Positions 17,341 to 27,240 of a stretch of DNA of 64,000 nt are shown piece by piece. Within the stretch, counting starts at the first letter, position 1, and each line of letters begins with the position of its first letter. Both the position numbers and the translations under genes were made by a program. The stretch comes from Allokutzneria oryzae. Lineage in GTDB: Bacteria; Actinomycetota; Actinomycetes; Mycobacteriales; Pseudonocardiaceae. The notes below the pieces were generated by a model. That model saw nothing but the letters and a program-made list of their open reading frames with translations. It did no database searches and was not told the DNA's origin. The DNA lies in NCBI RefSeq assembly GCF_042429765.1, contig NZ_JBHLZU010000006.1, positions 186,001-250,000 on the forward strand. Reading direction: 5' to 3'.

Positions 17341-19461
17341 TTGAGCGAAAGTGGGACAGCGTCCGTGTCCGTGAACTCCGACCTCACCGGTCTGACCACC
17401 CCCAACCTGCCAGAGGACTGGACCGAGCTGGACCGGCGCGCGGTCGACACCGCGCGCGTTCTCGCGGCGGACGCCGTGCAGAAGGTCGGCAACGGTCACC
17501 CAGGCACCGCGATGAGCCTCGCCCCCACCGCCTACACGCTGTTCCAGCGGGTCATGCGGCACGACCCCGCGGACGCCGACTGGCCGGGCAGGGACCGCTT
17601 CGTGCTCTCGTGCGGGCACACCAGTCTCACCCTCTACACCCAGCTCTTCCTCTCCGGCTACGGCCTGGAGCTCGACGACCTGAAGGCGCTGCGCACCTGG
17701 GGCTCGCTGACCCCCGGCCACCCGGAGCACCGGCACACCCCGGGCGTGGAGATCACCACCGGCCCGCTGGGCCAGGGCCTGGCCTCCGCGGTCGGCATGG
17801 CGATGGCCGCCCGCCGCGAGCGCGGCCTGTTCGACCCGGACGCCGCCCCCGGCGAGAGCCCCTTCGACCACCACATCTACGTCGTGGCCTCCGACGGTGA
17901 CATCGAGGAGGGCGTGACCTCCGAGGCGTCCTCGATCGCCGGGCACCAGCAGCTGGGCAACCTCACCCTGATCTACGACGACAACAAGATCAGCATCGAG
18001 GACGACACCGCGATCGCGCTCAGCGAGGACGTGGCCAAGCGCTACGAGGCCTACGGCTGGCACGTCCAGCACGTCGAGGGCGGCGAGAACGTCAAGGACC
18101 TGCTCGCCGCGCTGGAGGCCGCGAAGGCCGAGACCACCCGTCCGTCGCTGATCGTGCTGCGCACGGTCATCGGCTTCCCCGCGCCGAACAAGATGAACAC
18201 CGGCAAGATCCACGGCTCCGCGCTGGGCGCCGAGGAGGTCGCCGAGGTCAAGAAGGCGCTGGGCTTCGACCCGGAGCAGAGCTTCGAGGTCGCGCCCGAG
18301 GTGCTGGCGCACGCCCGCGAGGTGGTCAAGCGGGGCGAGGCGGCCCGTGGCGAGTGGCAGAAGTCCTTCGACGCGTGGGCGCAGGCCAACCCGGAGCGCA
18401 AGGCGCTCTACGACCGCCTGGTCGCCAAGAAGCTGCCCGAGGGCTGGGCCGACGAGCTGCCCGTCTGGGAGCCCGACGCGAAGGGCCTGGCCACCCGCAA
18501 GGCCTCCGGCGAGGTGCTCTCCGCCGTCGCCGACGTGCTGCCTGAGCTGTGGGGCGGCTCGGCCGACCTGGCCGAGAGCAACAACACCACGATGAAGGGC
18601 GCGGACTCCTTCGGCCCGGAGTCGATCTCCACCAGCGAGTGGACCGCGCACCCCCACGGCCGCACGCTGCACTTCGGTGTCCGCGAGCACGCGATGGGCT
18701 CGATCCTCAACGGCATCGCGCTGCACGGCCCGACCCGCCCGTACGGCGGCACCTTCCTCGTCTTCAGCGACTACATGCGCCCCGCGGTGCGCCTGGCCGC
18801 GGTGATGAAGTCGCCGGTCGTCTACGTGTGGACGCACGACTCGATCGGTCTCGGCGAGGACGGCCCGACGCACCAGCCGATCGAGCACCTCGCGGCGCTG
18901 CGCGCGATCCCCGGCCTGGCGGTCGCCCGCCCCGGTGACGCCAACGAGACCGCCGCGGTGTGGAAGAAGGTGCTGGAGACCCAGGACGGTCCGACCGGCA
19001 TCGCGCTGACCCGCCAGAACGTGCCGACGCTCGAAGGCACCTCCGCCGAGGGCGTCGCCAAGGGCGGCTATGTCCTGGTGGACGCCAAGAACGACGCCGG
19101 CACCCCGGACGTGGTCCTCATCGGCACCGGCTCGGAGCTGCAGATCGCCGTCGCCGCCGGGAAGATCCTGGCGGAGCAGGGCGTTGCGGCTCGTGTGGTG
19201 TCCATGCCGTGCGTCGAGTGGTTCGAGGCGCAGGACCAGTCCTACAAGGACTCCGTGCTCCCGCCCGCCGTCAAGGCCCGTGTCGTGGTCGAGGCGGGCA
19301 TCGCGCAGCCGTGGTACCGCTACGCGGGCGACGCGGGCGAGATCGTCTCGATCGAGCACTTCGGCGCGTCGGCCGACTACCAGACCCTCTTCCGCGAGTT
19401 CGGCTTCACCGACACCGCAGTCGTCGAGGCCGCCAAGCGCAGCATTGGAGCGACGAAGTGA
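17341..19461 (+). CDS. tkt: Transketolase
   Basis: A 706-residue ThDP-dependent enzyme of the non-oxidative pentose phosphate pathway that moves two-carbon ketol units between sugar phosphates. Visible motifs are GHPGTAMSLAP near residue 50, LSCGHTSLTLY, the ThDP/Mg motif DGDIEEGVTSEA to DDNKISIED, and a pyrimidine domain from about residue 355. TTG start with GAGGAACC just upstream; GTG 17365 is a possible alternative. First gene of a five-gene operon; its stop overlaps the tal start (GTGA). Confidence 0.96.
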   Translation: MSESGTASVSVNSDLTGLTTPNLPEDWTELDRRAVDTARVLAADAVQKVGNGHPGTAMSLAPTAYTLFQRVMRHDPADADWPGRDRFVLSCGHTSLTLYTQLFLSGYGLELDDLKALRTWGSLTPGHPEHRHTPGVEITTGPLGQGLASAVGMAMAARRERGLFDPDAAPGESPFDHHIYVVASDGDIEEGVTSEASSIAGHQQLGNLTLIYDDNKISIEDDTAIALSEDVAKRYEAYGWHVQHVEGGENVKDLLAALEAAKAETTRPSLIVLRTVIGFPAPNKMNTGKIHGSALGAEEVAEVKKALGFDPEQSFEVAPEVLAHAREVVKRGEAARGEWQKSFDAWAQANPERKALYDRLVAKKLPEGWADELPVWEPDAKGLATRKASGEVLSAVADVLPELWGGSADLAESNNTTMKGADSFGPESISTSEWTAHPHGRTLHFGVREHAMGSILNGIALHGPTRPYGGTFLVFSDYMRPAVRLAAVMKSPVVYVWTHDSIGLGEDGPTHQPIEHLAALRAIPGLAVARPGDANETAAVWKKVLETQDGPTGIALTRQNVPTLEGTSAEGVAKGGYVLVDAKNDAGTPDVVLIGTGSELQIAVAAGKILAEQGVAARVVSMPCVEWFEAQDQSYKDSVLPPAVKARVVVEAGIAQPWYRYAGDAGEIVSIEHFGASADYQTLFREFGFTDTAVVEAAKRSIGATK

Positions 19462-20570
19462 GCAACCCCAACCTGATCGCGCTGAGCGGGGCCGGTGTCT
19501 CGGTCTGGCTGGACGACCTCTCCCGTGAGCGACTGGAGTCGGGCAACCTCGTCCAGCTGATCAACGAGCTGTCCGTGGTCGGCGTGACCACCAACCCGAC
19601 GATCTTCGCGGGCGCGCTGTCCAAGGGCTCCGCCTACGACGAGCAGGTCGCCGAGCTGGCCGAGCGCGGCGCGAGCGTTGACCAGGCCGTCCGGGAGATC
19701 ACCACCGCCGACGTGCGGCACGCCTGCGACGTCTTCCGCGCGACGTGGGAGGCCTCCGGCGGCGTGGACGGCCGGGTCTCCCTTGAGGTCGACCCCCGCC
19801 TGGCGCACGACACCGACGCCACGGCCGCCGAGGCGCAGGAGCTGTGGAAGGCGGTGGACCGGCCGAACCTGATGGTGAAGATCCCGGCCACCGTCGAGGG
19901 CCTGCCCGCGATCACCCGCACCCTGGCCGAGGGCATCAGCGTGAACGTGACGCTGATCTTCTCCGTCGAGCGCTACCGCGCGGTGATGGACGCCTTCCTG
20001 GAGGGCCTTGAGCTGGCCAAGGCCAACGGGCACGACCTGTCCACGATCGCCTCCGTCGCCTCGTTCTTCGTCTCCCGTGTGGACAGCGAGATCGACAAGC
20101 GGATCGGCGCGCTGGGCACCCCGGAGGCGGAGGCGCTGCGCGGCCAGGCCGCCATCGCCAACGCGCGGCTGGCCTTCGGCGCCTACGAGGACGTCTTCAC
20201 CTCGCCGCGCTGGACCGCGCTGGCCGAGGCGGGCGCGCTGCCGCAGCGGCCGCTGTGGGCCTCCACCGGCGTGAAGGACCCGGCCTACTCCGACACCCGC
20301 TACGTCGACGAGCTGGTCGCGCCGGGTGTGGTCAACACGATGCCGGAGAAGACCCTGCACGCGGTCGCCGACCACGGCAAGATCACCGGCGACACCGTCA
20401 CCGGCACCGCCGAGTCGGCCCAGGAGGTCTTCGACGCCCTGGCCGACGCGGGCATCGACCTCGACGACGTCTTCGCGGTCCTGGAGACCGAGGGCGTCGA
20501 CAAGTTCGAGAAGTCCTGGGCCGAGCTGCTGGAGACGGTGACCGACCAACTCGGCCGAGCGAAGGGTTGA
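19458..20570 (+). CDS. tal: Transaldolase
   Basis: A 370-residue enzyme that transfers dihydroxyacetone units between sugar phosphates through a Schiff base. The catalytic lysine is in NLMVKIPAT and the early motif is VTTNPTIFAGAL. The GTG start overlaps the tkt stop. The length fits the long actinobacterial/cyanobacterial transaldolase class. Confidence 0.96.
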   Translation: MSNPNLIALSGAGVSVWLDDLSRERLESGNLVQLINELSVVGVTTNPTIFAGALSKGSAYDEQVAELAERGASVDQAVREITTADVRHACDVFRATWEASGGVDGRVSLEVDPRLAHDTDATAAEAQELWKAVDRPNLMVKIPATVEGLPAITRTLAEGISVNVTLIFSVERYRAVMDAFLEGLELAKANGHDLSTIASVASFFVSRVDSEIDKRIGALGTPEAEALRGQAAIANARLAFGAYEDVFTSPRWTALAEAGALPQRPLWASTGVKDPAYSDTRYVDELVAPGVVNTMPEKTLHAVADHGKITGDTVTGTAESAQEVFDALADAGIDLDDVFAVLETEGVDKFEKSWAELLETVTDQLGRAKG

Positions 20571-20571
20571 G

Positions 20572-22215
20572 ATGACTGACATTTCGGTCACACTCGTCCA
20601 CAGTGGACTGGCGGCCGAGGCCGCCCCGCTGGTGGACAGGCTGGTCGCCGACCAGTTCGCGAGCAAGCTGACCGCGCGGGACGCCACGCTGTGGGGTCCC
20701 GCCGCCGAGTCCGAGGCGTCCATCCGGCTGTCCTGGACCACGCTGCACGAGACCTCCCGCCCGCTGCTCGCGGAGATCGACGCCCTGCGCGCCGAACTGC
20801 ACGCCGAGGGCGTGGACCGGGTCGTGCTCGCGGGCATGGGCGGTTCCTCGCTGGCGCCGGAGGTGATCTGCGCGACCGCGGGCGTCAACCTGGTCGTGCT
20901 GGACACCACCGACCCCGCGCAGGTCGCCGACGCGCTGGCGGGCGACCTGGAGCGCACCGTGCTCGTGGTGTCCTCGAAGTCCGGCGGCACGGTCGAGACC
21001 GACAGCCACCGCCGCGTCTTCGAGAAGGCGTTCCGGGACTCCGGCATCGACGCCGCCTCGCGCATCGTCGTGGTCACCGACCCGGGCTCGCCGCTGGCGA
21101 AGGCCTCGGCGGAGGCGGGCTACCGCAAGGTGTTCCTCGCCGACCCGCACGTGGGTGGCCGCTACTCGGCGCTGACCGCCTTCGGCCTGGTGCCGAGCGG
21201 TCTCGCCGGTGCGGACATCGCGACGCTGCTCGACGACGCGGCCGCCGCGGCCCCGGCCCTGGCCGCCGACTCCGCCGAGAACCCGGCGCTGCTGCTGGCC
21301 GCCGCCTTCTCCGCCGCGCACGCGCGGGGCGCGGAGAAGGTCGTCATCGCCGACTCCGGCTCGGGGATCAAGGGCTTCGCCGACTGGGCGGAGCAGCTGA
21401 TCGCCGAGTCCACCGGCAAGGAGGGCACCGGCCTGCTGCCGGTGGCGGTCGAGGGCATCGACTCCCCCGGCTTCGCCGACGCCGGTGAGGACGCCACCCC
21501 GGTGAGCGTCGGCGGCGCGGCGGGCGCGGCCCAGATCGCGGTCGCGGGCCCGCTCGGCGGCCAGTTCCTGTTGTGGGAGTACGCGACCGCCGCGGCGGGC
21601 AGGCTGCTCGGGATCAACCCGTTCGACCAGCCCGACGTGGAGGCGGCGAAGAAGGCGGCGCGCGCGCTGCTGGACGCCCCCGCGGACGACACCACCGCGG
21701 CACCGGCCATTTCGGACGGTCCGATCGACGTCTACGCCTCCGGGCTCGCCGGTGAGGCCGCGGGCTGGGCGGACAGGCTGTTCTCCCCGGAGACCACCAC
21801 GGTCGGCGAGGCGCTGAAGGCGCTCGTCGCCGCGGCCCCGGAGCACGGCTACCTCTCCATCCAGGCGTACCTCGACCGGCTCGACGACGCCTCGGCCGCG
21901 GTGCTGCGCAAGGAGTTCGCGCGGCGCACCGGGCTCCAGACCACCTTCGGCTGGGGTCCCCGGTTCCTGCACTCCACGGGCCAGTACCACAAGGGCGGTC
22001 ACCAGAACGGCGTGTTCCTGCAGATCACCGGCTTCTCGCCGGAGGACCTGGAGGTGCCGGACCGCCCGTACACCCTGGACGTGCTGCAGAAGGCTCAGGC
22101 GCTGGGCGACGGGCAGGTGCTCGCCGAGCACGGGCGTCCGGTGCTGCGCCTGCACCTCACTGACCGGGCAGAGGGCCTGGTCCACCTGGTGAAGGCGGTG
22201 CAGGACTCCCTGTGA
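20572..22215 (+). CDS. pgi: Glucose-6-phosphate isomerase
   Basis: A 547-residue protein. GMGGSSLAPE, VSSKSGGTVET and the glucose-phosphate-binding serines are clear, as is the C-terminal HKGGHQNGVFLQ region. It interconverts glucose-6-phosphate and fructose-6-phosphate, linking glycolysis to this pathway. This is the divergent form found next to transaldolase in actinobacteria, also seen elsewhere as a tal-pgi fusion. ATG one base after the tal stop. Confidence 0.93.
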   Translation: MTDISVTLVHSGLAAEAAPLVDRLVADQFASKLTARDATLWGPAAESEASIRLSWTTLHETSRPLLAEIDALRAELHAEGVDRVVLAGMGGSSLAPEVICATAGVNLVVLDTTDPAQVADALAGDLERTVLVVSSKSGGTVETDSHRRVFEKAFRDSGIDAASRIVVVTDPGSPLAKASAEAGYRKVFLADPHVGGRYSALTAFGLVPSGLAGADIATLLDDAAAAAPALAADSAENPALLLAAAFSAAHARGAEKVVIADSGSGIKGFADWAEQLIAESTGKEGTGLLPVAVEGIDSPGFADAGEDATPVSVGGAAGAAQIAVAGPLGGQFLLWEYATAAAGRLLGINPFDQPDVEAAKKAARALLDAPADDTTAAPAISDGPIDVYASGLAGEAAGWADRLFSPETTTVGEALKALVAAAPEHGYLSIQAYLDRLDDASAAVLRKEFARRTGLQTTFGWGPRFLHSTGQYHKGGHQNGVFLQITGFSPEDLEVPDRPYTLDVLQKAQALGDGQVLAEHGRPVLRLHLTDRAEGLVHLVKAVQDSL

Positions 22216-23744
22216 GCACGAAGAGCGTGCGCAACCCGCTGCGCGACGAGCGGGACAAGAGACTGCCCAGGATCGCCGGGCCGTGCGGCCTGGTGATCTT
22301 CGGCGTGACCGGTGACCTCAGCCGCAAGAAGCTGATGCCCGCGATCTACGACCTGGCCAACCGCGGGCTGCTGCCGCCGGGCTTCGCGCTCGTCGGCTTC
22401 GCCCGCAGGGAGTGGGCCGACCAGGACTTCGAGCAGGTGGTGTACGAGGCGGTCAAGAAGCACGCCCGCACGCCCTTCCGGCAGGAGGTCTGGGACCGGC
22501 TGGCCGAGGGCTGCCGCTTCGTGCAGGGCAGCTTCGACGACGACGTGGCCTTCGACAACCTGGTCGAGACGATCAACGACCTCGACCGGGTCCGAGGCAC
22601 CGGCGGCAACCACGCGTTCTACCTGTCCATCCCGCCGGGGGCCTTCCCGGCGGTCTGCCGCCAGCTGGCCCGCTCCGGGCTCTCGGCGCAGACCCCGGAC
22701 CAGTGGCGCCGCGTGGTCATCGAGAAGCCGTTCGGCCACGACCTGTCCAGCGCGCGTGAGCTGAACAAGGTCGTCAACGAGGTCTTCCCCGAGGAGTCGG
22801 TGTTCCGCATCGACCACTACCTCGGCAAGGAGACGGTGCAGAACATCCTGGCGCTGCGCTTCGCCAACCAGCTGTTCGAGCCGATCTGGAACTCCAACTA
22901 CGTCGACCACGTGCAGATCACCATGGCCGAGGACATCGGCCTCGGTGGCCGGGCCGGGTACTACGACGGCATCGGCGCCGCGCGGGACGTCATCCAGAAC
23001 CACCTGCTCCAGCTGCTGGCGCTGACCGCGATGGAGGAGCCGGTCTCCTTCGAGCCCGCGGCGCTGCGGGCGGAGAAGGTCAAGGTGCTCTCGGCGACGC
23101 GCCCCGCGCAGCCGCTGGACGAGACCACCGCCCGCGGGCAGTACGCCGGCGGGTGGCAGGGCGGCCAGAAGGTGCCCGGTCTTGTGGAGGAGGCGGGCTT
23201 CGCGCCGGACTCCACCACCGAGACCTTCGCCGCGGTGGAGCTGGAGGTCAACACCCGCCGCTGGGCCGGGGTGCCGTTCTACCTGCGCACCGGCAAGCGG
23301 CTGGGCCGCCGCGTCACCGAGATCGCGGTGGTGTTCAAGCGCGCCCCGCACCTGCCGTTCGACTCCACGGCGACCGAGGAGCTCGGCGAGAACGCCCTGG
23401 TGATCCGGGTCCAGCCCGACGAGGGCATCACGCTGCGGTTCGGCTCGAAGGTGCCGGGCACCGCGATGCAGATCCGCGACGTGACCATGGACTTCGGCTA
23501 CGGCCACGCGTTCACCGAGTCCTCCCCGGAGGCCTACGAGCGGCTGCTGCTGGACGTGCTGCTCGGCGAGCCCTCGCTGTTCCCGATGAACGACGAGGTC
23601 GAGCTGTCCTGGAAGATCCTCGACCCGGTGCTCAAGCACTGGGCCGCCAAGGGCAGTCCGGAGGAGTACAAGTCGGGCACGTGGGGTCCGCCGTCGGCGG
23701 ACGCGATGATGGCCCGCTCCGGCAGGCACTGGAGGCGCCCGTGA
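22212..23744 (+). CDS. zwf: Glucose-6-phosphate 1-dehydrogenase
   Basis: A 510-residue enzyme giving 6-phosphogluconolactone and NADPH. FGVTGDLSRKKLMPA is the NADP-binding motif and RIDHYLGKE the substrate-binding catalytic motif. The GTG start overlaps the pgi stop (GTGA). Confidence 0.97.
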   Translation: MSTKSVRNPLRDERDKRLPRIAGPCGLVIFGVTGDLSRKKLMPAIYDLANRGLLPPGFALVGFARREWADQDFEQVVYEAVKKHARTPFRQEVWDRLAEGCRFVQGSFDDDVAFDNLVETINDLDRVRGTGGNHAFYLSIPPGAFPAVCRQLARSGLSAQTPDQWRRVVIEKPFGHDLSSARELNKVVNEVFPEESVFRIDHYLGKETVQNILALRFANQLFEPIWNSNYVDHVQITMAEDIGLGGRAGYYDGIGAARDVIQNHLLQLLALTAMEEPVSFEPAALRAEKVKVLSATRPAQPLDETTARGQYAGGWQGGQKVPGLVEEAGFAPDSTTETFAAVELEVNTRRWAGVPFYLRTGKRLGRRVTEIAVVFKRAPHLPFDSTATEELGENALVIRVQPDEGITLRFGSKVPGTAMQIRDVTMDFGYGHAFTESSPEAYERLLLDVLLGEPSLFPMNDEVELSWKILDPVLKHWAAKGSPEEYKSGTWGPPSADAMMARSGRHWRRP

Positions 23745-24826
23745 TCATCGACCTGCCATCGACCACGACCTCCCAGGTCAACAAGAAGCTGGTCGACCTG
23801 CGCGAACAGGGCGGGGCCGTGGCGCTGGGCCGGGTGCTCACCCTGGTCATCGTCACCGACGACGGCGCCCGCACCGAGGAGGCCATCGACGCGGCCAACG
23901 ACGCCAGCCGCGAGCACCCGTGCCGGGTGATCGTGCTGGCCCGCGGCGCCCGCAAGGCGGCGGCGCGGCTGGACGCCCAGGTCCGGGTCGGCGGGGACGC
24001 CGGCGCGAGCGAGGTGGTCGTGCTGCGGCTGTACGGGCCGCTGGCCGACGAGGGCGCGAGCTGTGTCATCCCGCTGCTGCTGCCGGACGCCCCGGTGGTC
24101 GCGTGGTGGCCGTTCGAGGCGCCGGAGAACCCCTCCCAGGACCCGATCGGCCAGCTCGCCCAGCGCCGGATCACCGACGCCGCGGCGGAGCGCAACCCGA
24201 TCAAGGCGCTGGAGCAGCGCCGCCAGTCCTATGTGGACGGTGACACCGACCTGGCGTGGACCCGGCTCACCTCGTGGCGGGCCCTGCTGGCCGCCGCGCT
24301 GGACCTGCCGCCCTACGAGAAGGTCACCGCGGCGACCGTCTCCGGCGAGGCCGACTCACCGTCGACGGACCTGCTGGCGGCGTGGCTGTCCGCGCGGCTG
24401 CGGATCCCGGTGACCCGCAGCAAGGCCGCCTCGGGCCAGGGCATCGTCTCGGCGGTGCTGGAGCGGCGCTCCGGCACCGTGGAGCTGGTCCGGCCGGACG
24501 GCAAGGTCGGCACGCTCTACCAGCCGGGCCAGCCCGACCGCCGGGTGGCGCTGCAGCGCCGCGAGGTGCGGGACTGCCTGGCGGAGGAGCTGCGCCGCCT
24601 GGACCCGGACGAGATCTACGAGGAGACCCTCCGCGGTCTGTCCAAGGTGACCCGGGGCCGCGCGGCGCCGAAGAAGCCGGCCAGGCCCTCGGCCGCCGCC
24701 AAGCCGAAGGCGACGAAGAAGGCGGAGGCCCCGGCGGCCGCCTCGGAGCAGCCCGAGGCGGAGGCGCAGAAGCCCGCGCCGAAGCCGAAGAAGGCCAAGC
24801 CCGCCAAGGCGAAGGCGAAGAAGTAA
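23741..24826 (+). CDS. opcA: OpcA, glucose-6-phosphate dehydrogenase assembly protein, with basic tail
   Basis: A 361-residue protein. Residues 1-305 are the OpcA domain (IIDLPSTTTSQVNKKL, WWPFEAP, RRITDA) that promotes assembly and activity of G6PDH. Residues from about 310 form a low-complexity tail of Lys, Ala and Pro (repeats like KPKKAKPAKAKAKK) resembling histone H1 tails. The GTG start overlaps the zwf stop. Its usual next gene, pgl, is 7.8 kb away. Confidence 0.93.
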   Translation: MIIDLPSTTTSQVNKKLVDLREQGGAVALGRVLTLVIVTDDGARTEEAIDAANDASREHPCRVIVLARGARKAAARLDAQVRVGGDAGASEVVVLRLYGPLADEGASCVIPLLLPDAPVVAWWPFEAPENPSQDPIGQLAQRRITDAAAERNPIKALEQRRQSYVDGDTDLAWTRLTSWRALLAAALDLPPYEKVTAATVSGEADSPSTDLLAAWLSARLRIPVTRSKAASGQGIVSAVLERRSGTVELVRPDGKVGTLYQPGQPDRRVALQRREVRDCLAEELRRLDPDEIYEETLRGLSKVTRGRAAPKKPARPSAAAKPKATKKAEAPAAASEQPEAEAQKPAPKPKKAKPAKAKAKK

Positions 24827-24830
24827 GCGA

Positions 24831-24868
24831 AAGGGGGCGTCCACCGCGGTGGACGCCCCCTTTTTCTT
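24831..24868 (+). terminator. Strong terminator of the tkt-opcA operon
   Basis: GGGGGCGTCCACCG pairs with CGGTGGACGCCCCC with no unpaired loop beyond the stem turn, followed by TTTTTCTTT. It starts 5 bp after the opcA stop and closes the operon before pgl. Confidence 0.93.
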
Positions 24869-25484
24869 TGCGCGGAGATTGTCCTCCTTGTGGGACAAGT
24901 TGTCGCCGTGGCGCAAACTCACACCATTCCCTCCCCTACGGATAAGCGCGTCGGCGACCTGGATGTGCGTGCGCCGGTTCATCACCTCAACTCGAACAGG
25001 TTGAGCGTGGCCGAGTCGGACTCGGTCGAACTGGGGCGCAGGCACCGCTCCTTCGCGCGGCTCCCGGGTCACCGCGCTCATCCCCATCGCGATCCTCTTC
25101 CGAGATCCCGCTCGAAGCGAGCAAGCAGCAGAGGCCCCCGGTTGCCGATCTATCGCCAGTTCATGGGACATCGTGACGGCCGCAGACCGAGCGCCGGGCG
25201 GCGCCCCTTCCGTCCACCACGACGCCAGCCACCCCGTCCGCGAGCACACCCCGCGCGGCTCATCTTTCCGGGTTGCCGCTGGTCGCGATCACGCACACCC
25301 ACTCCAGATGCCGACTCGGCGACGTCGGCGTCGCACGGGGACTCCCCCGCGCTTGACGCGACCACTCCGCACACGACACGTCGTCAGGTCAGCTGGACAT
25401 CCAATCCTCTCGTGCCCCTACGATCGCGCTCGCTGTTTCGCTGCCACCATTCGCGCCCACAGCACCAGAATGCGGAGGAATTTC
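24869..25484. other. Gene-free region after opcA
   Basis: 616 bp with no convincing gene. Reading frames on both strands are arginine/proline-rich and lack ribosome sites. GC falls towards the right end, just before the small secreted protein gene, where its promoter must lie. Confidence 0.55.
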
Positions 25485-25772
25485 ATGAAGAAGTTCTTGG
25501 CCAGCGCCTTGGCGGGTTTCACAGTGGTCGCCGTGATGGGAGTCGCGGACACCGCCAGCGCGGCACCGTCGCCCTGCACGGTCACCCGGGCCTCGGGCCA
25601 GAAAGCCGCCTTCTCCACCTGCCAGGACGGTTATCGCCACTATGTCGTGATCGAATGCCAGAAGGGCGGACGATGGACCGGTCCGGTCGCCTACGGCCGC
25701 CAGGAGTCGTACGCGCGATGCAGTGACGCGACCGGGGACTGGCTTATCAGCGCCAACGTGTCCTACTGGTGA
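25485..25772 (+). CDS. Small secreted protein, unknown
   Basis: A 95-residue protein with a Sec signal peptide (MKKFLASALAGFTVVAVMG, cleavage after ASA near residue 27). The mature part of about 68 residues has four cysteines (PCTV, STCQ, IECQ, ARCS) and is Tyr/Trp-rich, suggesting a small disulfide-bonded extracellular protein. Not recognised. GCGGAGGAA precedes the ATG by 5 nt. It stands alone between two gene-free stretches. Confidence 0.8.
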   Translation: MKKFLASALAGFTVVAVMGVADTASAAPSPCTVTRASGQKAAFSTCQDGYRHYVVIECQKGGRWTGPVAYGRQESYARCSDATGDWLISANVSYW

Positions 25773-26106
25773 CGATCCCGGCAAACGATCTTCGACTTCA
25801 GCTGAACAGCATTGCGGCACCGGGGTTTTCGCCAGCCTTGTAGCAGTGCGCTCGTCCAGGTTCCGAAACGCGATGGCCGGCGAGGTTGAGACTCGGACGG
25901 GACGCAGCAGCCGCTGCTGTCGCTGGTGCGGCAGTGGCACAGAATCCCCGCCGTTCTCCGAGCGAGTCGAACGGCTGGACGCTGCTGCTCCTCGACAAGG
26001 GGGACCGAACGGAGGGGTTTGCCGCCGTTCGAGGCCGTTGCGGCGGGGGTTTGGTGGTCTCGGAAACTGCCGAACGTGGGCGGGCGGAGGAGTGTTTACT
26101 GGCGGG
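25773..26106. other. Gene-free region before the two-component system
   Basis: 334 bp. Nothing recognisable apart from the presumed promoter of the sensor kinase operon; open frames here lack a ribosome site and coding character. Confidence 0.5.
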
Positions 26107-27240
26107 GTGTCGTCTCCGTTCGTGATGTGGCCGTGGCGCGCGTTGTGCTACCTGTGCAGCACGTTGCCGGTCGCGGTGGTGTGGCTGCTGAGCCTGTTGC
26201 CGCTGGGCCCGTTCGCGGGGGTCCCGTTGCGCGCGGTGGAGCGCAGGAGGCTGCGCCTGTTCGACCCGACGGTGACGCCGGAGCCACGGGCCCGCCACAC
26301 GCTGCGGGAGCTGGTCGCGGCGAGGTCGACCTGGGTGGCGTTGCTGTACGGGCTGGTGCTGCTGCCGTTGGGCACGATCGACCTGACGCTGGCGGTGCTG
26401 TGCGTGGCGGTGCCGCTGACGATGCTGGGCTTGCCGCTGTGGAAGCAGTTCGGCGCGGAGTTGGACGCGGTGGCGGGCATCGACACGACGACGGTCATGG
26501 GCACGCTGCTGGTGGTGCTGTTCGGAGCGCTGTCCTGCGTGGTGGGCGCGGCGCTGGTATCGGCGGCGGCCTGGGGCCGGGCGGCGTTCGCGCGGGCGGT
26601 GCTGGTGGGGCCGAGGGAACGCGAACTGGGCGAACAGCTCGTGCGGTTGCGGTCGTCGCGGCTGCGGTTGGTAGACGCCTTCGAGCTGGAGCGGCGGCGG
26701 ATCGAGCGCGACCTGCACGACGGGGCGCAGCAGCGGTTGCTGTCGCTGATCATGACGCTGGGCCTGCTGCGCCTGGAGGTGCCGGAGCGCTCGCGCGGGC
26801 TCGCGGACAAGGCTCAGGACGAAGCGCGGGCGGCGCTGGAGGAGTTGCGTGAGCTGGTCAGGGGAATCCACCCGGCGGTGCTGACGGACTCGGGGCTCGT
26901 CGCGGCGCTGCACGAGCTGGGGGACCGCTGCCCGGTGCGGGTCGACGTGGTGGCCGACGCCGTCGACCGCCTGCCGGAGACGATCGAGTCCACGGCCTAC
27001 TTCTGCGTGAGCGAGGCGTTGACCAACCTCGTGCGGCACAGCGGGGCGGACCGGGCGCGGGTCGAACTCCGCCAGCGCGGGAACAAGGTGCTGATCACGG
27101 TGTGGGACAACGGCAAGGGCGAGGCGAGCGAGCTGACCGCGATCGCCGACCGGTTGTCCACTGTAGACGGTGAGCTGGCGGTGCTGAGCCCGGCGGGCGG
27201 CCCGACGGAGCTGAGGATGCAGCTGCCGTGCGCGTGGTGA
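26107..27240 (+). CDS. NarL/LuxR-class sensor histidine kinase
   Basis: A 377-residue membrane kinase. Four hydrophobic segments in the first 165 residues, then the HisKA_3 box ELERRRIERDLHDGAQQRL with the phospho-accepting His, and an ATPase domain with a C-terminal glycine box (WDNGKGEASEL). There is no large extracellular loop, as in intramembrane-sensing kinases of antibiotic or envelope stress. It overlaps its response regulator gene. The facing ABC exporter is a likely target. Start GTG 26107; the ribosome site is weak. Confidence 0.88.
   Translation: MSSPFVMWPWRALCYLCSTLPVAVVWLLSLLPLGPFAGVPLRAVERRRLRLFDPTVTPEPRARHTLRELVAARSTWVALLYGLVLLPLGTIDLTLAVLCVAVPLTMLGLPLWKQFGAELDAVAGIDTTTVMGTLLVVLFGALSCVVGAALVSAAAWGRAAFARAVLVGPRERELGEQLVRLRSSRLRLVDAFELERRRIERDLHDGAQQRLLSLIMTLGLLRLEVPERSRGLADKAQDEARAALEELRELVRGIHPAVLTDSGLVAALHELGDRCPVRVDVVADAVDRLPETIESTAYFCVSEALTNLVRHSGADRARVELRQRGNKVLITVWDNGKGEASELTAIADRLSTVDGELAVLSPAGGPTELRMQLPCAW

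Noticed and set aside
17278..19359. A 693-codon open frame antisense to tkt
   Set aside because: Shadow of the high-GC transketolase gene; His/Arg-rich low-complexity translation and no ribosome site.
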